A stretch of DNA of 64,000 bases, taken from assembly GCF_000236685.1 (NCBI RefSeq), contig NC_016633.1:2604001-2668000 (forward strand), written 5' to 3'. Positions 61,952-64,000 of the stretch are shown piece after piece (position 1 is the stretch's first letter; every line of letters begins with the position of its first letter). A program made the translations under genes and the position numbers. Under the pieces are notes generated by a model. The model worked only from the letters and a program-made list of their open reading frames with translations, was not told the DNA's origin and searched no databases. The DNA is from Sphaerochaeta pleomorpha str. Grapes. Lineage in GTDB: Bacteria > Spirochaetota > Spirochaetia > Sphaerochaetales > Sphaerochaetaceae.

Positions 61952-62942
61952 AGGTGTGAAATCGGTTGAAGAAAATAGACTTTATGGATATCTTAGGAAG
62001 AATACCCTAACACAGTTTATTAGAAATAATATGGGTATCTTGATAGGATTGTTTGTTTTATCAGTTATCTTAACAATCTTTACGGAAACCTTTCTGAACA
62101 GTAAAAACCTCCTAACCGTCTTGAGACAGATATGCACGAATTCATTGTTGGCATTCGGTATGACATTCGTTCTCATTATAGGTGAGATTGATCTTACCGT
62201 AGGGTCTGTAGTTGGGGCGAGCGGCGTTGCTGTGGTTATGCTGATAGAGTCAGGGGTTCCCCTTGTTCTCGCATTTCTTATAGCACTTTTGCTAGGGGCT
62301 CTTGTTGGACTCATAAATGGCTTAATAATTGCATTTATAGGGATGCCTTCCTTTATCGTCACTCTGTCAATGATGGGAACGATTCGAGGTGTAGCTTATT
62401 ACATCACTGATGGAAGATCAGTCGCCTGCACAAATTCAGTATTTAATTCAATTGGAAACGGCTATATTTTGGGTGTCCCTATTCCTATTTACGTAGTTGC
62501 CCTCGTAATGATTATTATATCAGTCATACTGTATAGAACTAAATTTGGAAGAAGGATGTATGCGGTAGGAGGTAATGTTACAGCTGCTAAGTATACAGGT
62601 ATTAGGATTAAGAGCATGAAGATTAAAGTATATATGATATCTTCGACACTAGCTGCTCTAGCTGGAATTATGCTGGCTTCGCGTATGTATTCAGGGCAAC
62701 CGACAGCTGGTCAAAACTATGAAGCAGATGCAATTGCGGCAGCGGTTTTGGGAGGTACTAGTTTTACGGGTGGTATTGGCACAATAGGAGGAACCCTTAT
62801 TGGTGCTTTGGTCATAGGCATCCTGAGCAATGGACTTAATCTACTGCATATATCATCCTATATTCAAATGGTTATTAAGGGGATCGTAATCATACTTGCT
62901 GTGGCTTTTGACTTCTTAAAAAACCGCAAAGGAAATGTGTAA
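61938..62942 (+). CDS. Sugar ABC transporter permease, RbsC-like
   Basis: A 334-residue permease with about eight to ten helices. The start at 61938 follows GGAGGT and overlaps the ATPase end. Typical segments are FVLIIGEIDLTVGSVVGASG, YVVALVMIIISVILYRTKFG, AVGGNVTAAKYTGIRIKSMK and AAVLGGTSFTGGIGTIGGTL. It forms the channel as a homodimer with the RbsA-like ATPase. An SDR gene follows after a 145-base gap. Confidence 0.93.
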   Translation: MRINRGVKSVEENRLYGYLRKNTLTQFIRNNMGILIGLFVLSVILTIFTETFLNSKNLLTVLRQICTNSLLAFGMTFVLIIGEIDLTVGSVVGASGVAVVMLIESGVPLVLAFLIALLLGALVGLINGLIIAFIGMPSFIVTLSMMGTIRGVAYYITDGRSVACTNSVFNSIGNGYILGVPIPIYVVALVMIIISVILYRTKFGRRMYAVGGNVTAAKYTGIRIKSMKIKVYMISSTLAALAGIMLASRMYSGQPTAGQNYEADAIAAAVLGGTSFTGGIGTIGGTLIGALVIGILSNGLNLLHISSYIQMVIKGIVIILAVAFDFLKNRKGNV

Positions 62943-62998
62943 TCATCGGGAAATTGTACTGAAAAAATAAAGAGGGATCTATTATTTTAACTACGTTA

Positions 62999-63055
62999 GT
63001 GATTCACATATTTTGGTTCATTAAAAAAATGCAATTCCACACTTATGTGATTCAC
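62999..63055 (+). promoter_or_regulatory. Pair of GTGATTCAC palindromes before the dehydrogenase gene
   Basis: The nine-base palindrome GTGA-T-TCAC occurs at 62999-63007 and 63047-63055, 48 bp apart, within the 145-base gap before the SDR. Flanks are related in reverse (TTAGTGATTCACATA at the first, complement TAAGTGAATCACATA at the second), so they look like two sites for one regulator. Confidence 0.45.
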
Positions 63056-63087
63056 TTAATTGAAATTGGATAATCAAGGAGAAATTA

Positions 63088-63855
63088 ATGAGTATTTTTG
63101 ACAAATTTTCACTGAAAGGAAAGGTTGCAGTTATCACAGGTGGCAACAGAGGTATTGGGCGTGCCATTGCCAATGGTTTTGCTGATGCTGGAGCTACAGT
63201 TGTTATTGCAGCGAGGAATGAGGCAAAAAGTGCTGAAGCTGTTGCTGAAATCAATGCAACCGGAGGACATGCAATCGCGATGAAGATCAATGTTTCGGAT
63301 CGTGCGCAGATAGAGGAAATGGTACAGACTGTTGAAACTGAGATAGGTCCTATTGATGTGCTTGTCAATAACGCCGGTATTGGGTTTCATGCTGATGCTC
63401 TCAAGTTGGAGGATTCAGAATGGAAACGCTTGTTTGATATTAATCTTGAAGGTGTGTGGAAGATGTGCCAGATTGTGGGCCGGGGAATGACAGAAAGGAA
63501 AAGTGGTTCGATAATAAACATTGGGTCTATGTCCGGTTTGATTGTTAATCGACCACAATGGCATTCTCCATATGGTATTTCGAAGGCAGCTGTACATCAT
63601 TTAACTCGGTCTCTTGCTGCGGAGTGGTCACAGTATGGAGTACGAGTAAACGCAATAGCCCCTGGTTATATCAAGACTGAAATTGCCTCCACAGAATATG
63701 AAGATTATCGGCATTATTGGAAGGATGAAGTTCCGATGAAACGATATGGGTCTACTGATGAGATCGCCCCTGCGGCACTATATCTCGCAAGTGATGCTTC
63801 TTCGTTTATGACCGGCGAAGTTATGGTTATTGATGGTGGATATACGTTGTACTAA
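63088..63855 (+). CDS. Short-chain dehydrogenase/reductase (polyol/aldonate type)
   Basis: A 255-residue classical SDR. Cofactor motif TGGNRGIG at residues 17-24, NNAG at 94-97, catalytic Ser147, Tyr162 and Lys166 (GSMSG and PYGISKA). Asp or Arg residues after strand two (AARNEAKS) favour NADP(H). It is most like gluconate 5-dehydrogenase and 2-deoxygluconate 3-dehydrogenase-type SDRs. Its place right after the RbsBAC-like importer suggests that it oxidises or reduces the imported sugar, polyol or aldonate. AAGGAG precedes the ATG. Sequence after the stop to the window end (63856-64000) shows no gene. Confidence 0.9.
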   Translation: MSIFDKFSLKGKVAVITGGNRGIGRAIANGFADAGATVVIAARNEAKSAEAVAEINATGGHAIAMKINVSDRAQIEEMVQTVETEIGPIDVLVNNAGIGFHADALKLEDSEWKRLFDINLEGVWKMCQIVGRGMTERKSGSIINIGSMSGLIVNRPQWHSPYGISKAAVHHLTRSLAAEWSQYGVRVNAIAPGYIKTEIASTEYEDYRHYWKDEVPMKRYGSTDEIAPAALYLASDASSFMTGEVMVIDGGYTLY

Positions 63856-64000
63856 ATCGTACTGTCTCGTAGTTAGGAAGTCAGGTTACCTGCCAGTATC
63901 AATAATTGCAATTGGTAAAGTTGTGGATTGGATATCAACGTTTACGCCTGATGAGATTTTCATTAAATATAGGTAAATTAACCTTTGAGCTTGTAGTTAA

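Overview
The window looks like part of a chromosome from a Sphaerochaeta- or Treponema-like spirochaete. This is inferred from the genes only. Several solute-binding proteins have signal peptides ending FA followed by a short small-residue, Q/S/D/E-rich start, as is common in that group. The content is dominated by ABC and TRAP importers for sugars and carboxylates, with many sugar enzymes, a BspA-like repeat lipoprotein, and no tRNA, rRNA, phage or CRISPR signal. 

Layout. 1-4.2 kb: the end of a ketose 3-epimerase-type gene joined to xylulokinase, then a four-helix membrane protein, a small XRE regulator and a zinc-free MDR oxidoreductase. 4.2-7.3 kb (minus): a TAXI-type TRAP importer. 7.8-14 kb: scattered small genes (beta-barrel protein, MBL-fold hydrolase with a tandemly duplicated 3' end, two orphan proteins plus a Nudix hydrolase, alpha/beta hydrolase, TRM11-like methylase, helicase relic). 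14.3-21.9 kb: DctPQM TRAP importer followed by a cysteine hydrolase, an MBL-fold lactonase-like enzyme, a Tm-1-like/UPF0261 protein, a class II aldolase and a GntR/FCD regulator, which together read as one uncharacterised carboxylate catabolic unit. 22-27.5 kb: EAL/GGDEF protein, MerR regulator, class C beta-lactamase-like hydrolase. 27.8-34.7 kb: an AfuABC/FbpABC-like importer with two ATPase genes, with a two-component system between the first ATPase and the binding protein. 

34.8-36.9 kb is a scarred area: a decayed SMC/Rad50-like 3' fragment, a frameshifted HigB toxin, and an antitoxin-metallopeptidase (HigA-ImmA) ORF that now carries the end of the toxin. 37-54.8 kb is a large sugar-use locus: aldose epimerase and ROK kinase (minus), RpiR regulator, a mannose-6-phosphate isomerase-like protein with a kinase-like N-terminus, a DUF6259-type glycosidase, a fucose/arabinose isomerase-family protein, an FAD oxidoreductase, a YesM/YesN-type two-component system, a MalEFG-like importer and a six-hairpin glycosidase. 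55.5-56.5 kb: a BspA/DUF285 lipoprotein. 56.7-63.9 kb: a GntR-LacI hybrid regulator, a dead IS30-type element that split its divergent promoter region, an RbsBAC-like importer and a short-chain dehydrogenase. 

The best candidates for undescribed biology are the TRAP-linked catabolic unit, the 18-kb sugar locus with its kinase-like isomerase, and the importer-embedded two-component system. All product names are from recognised motifs in the translated sequence; no database search was possible.
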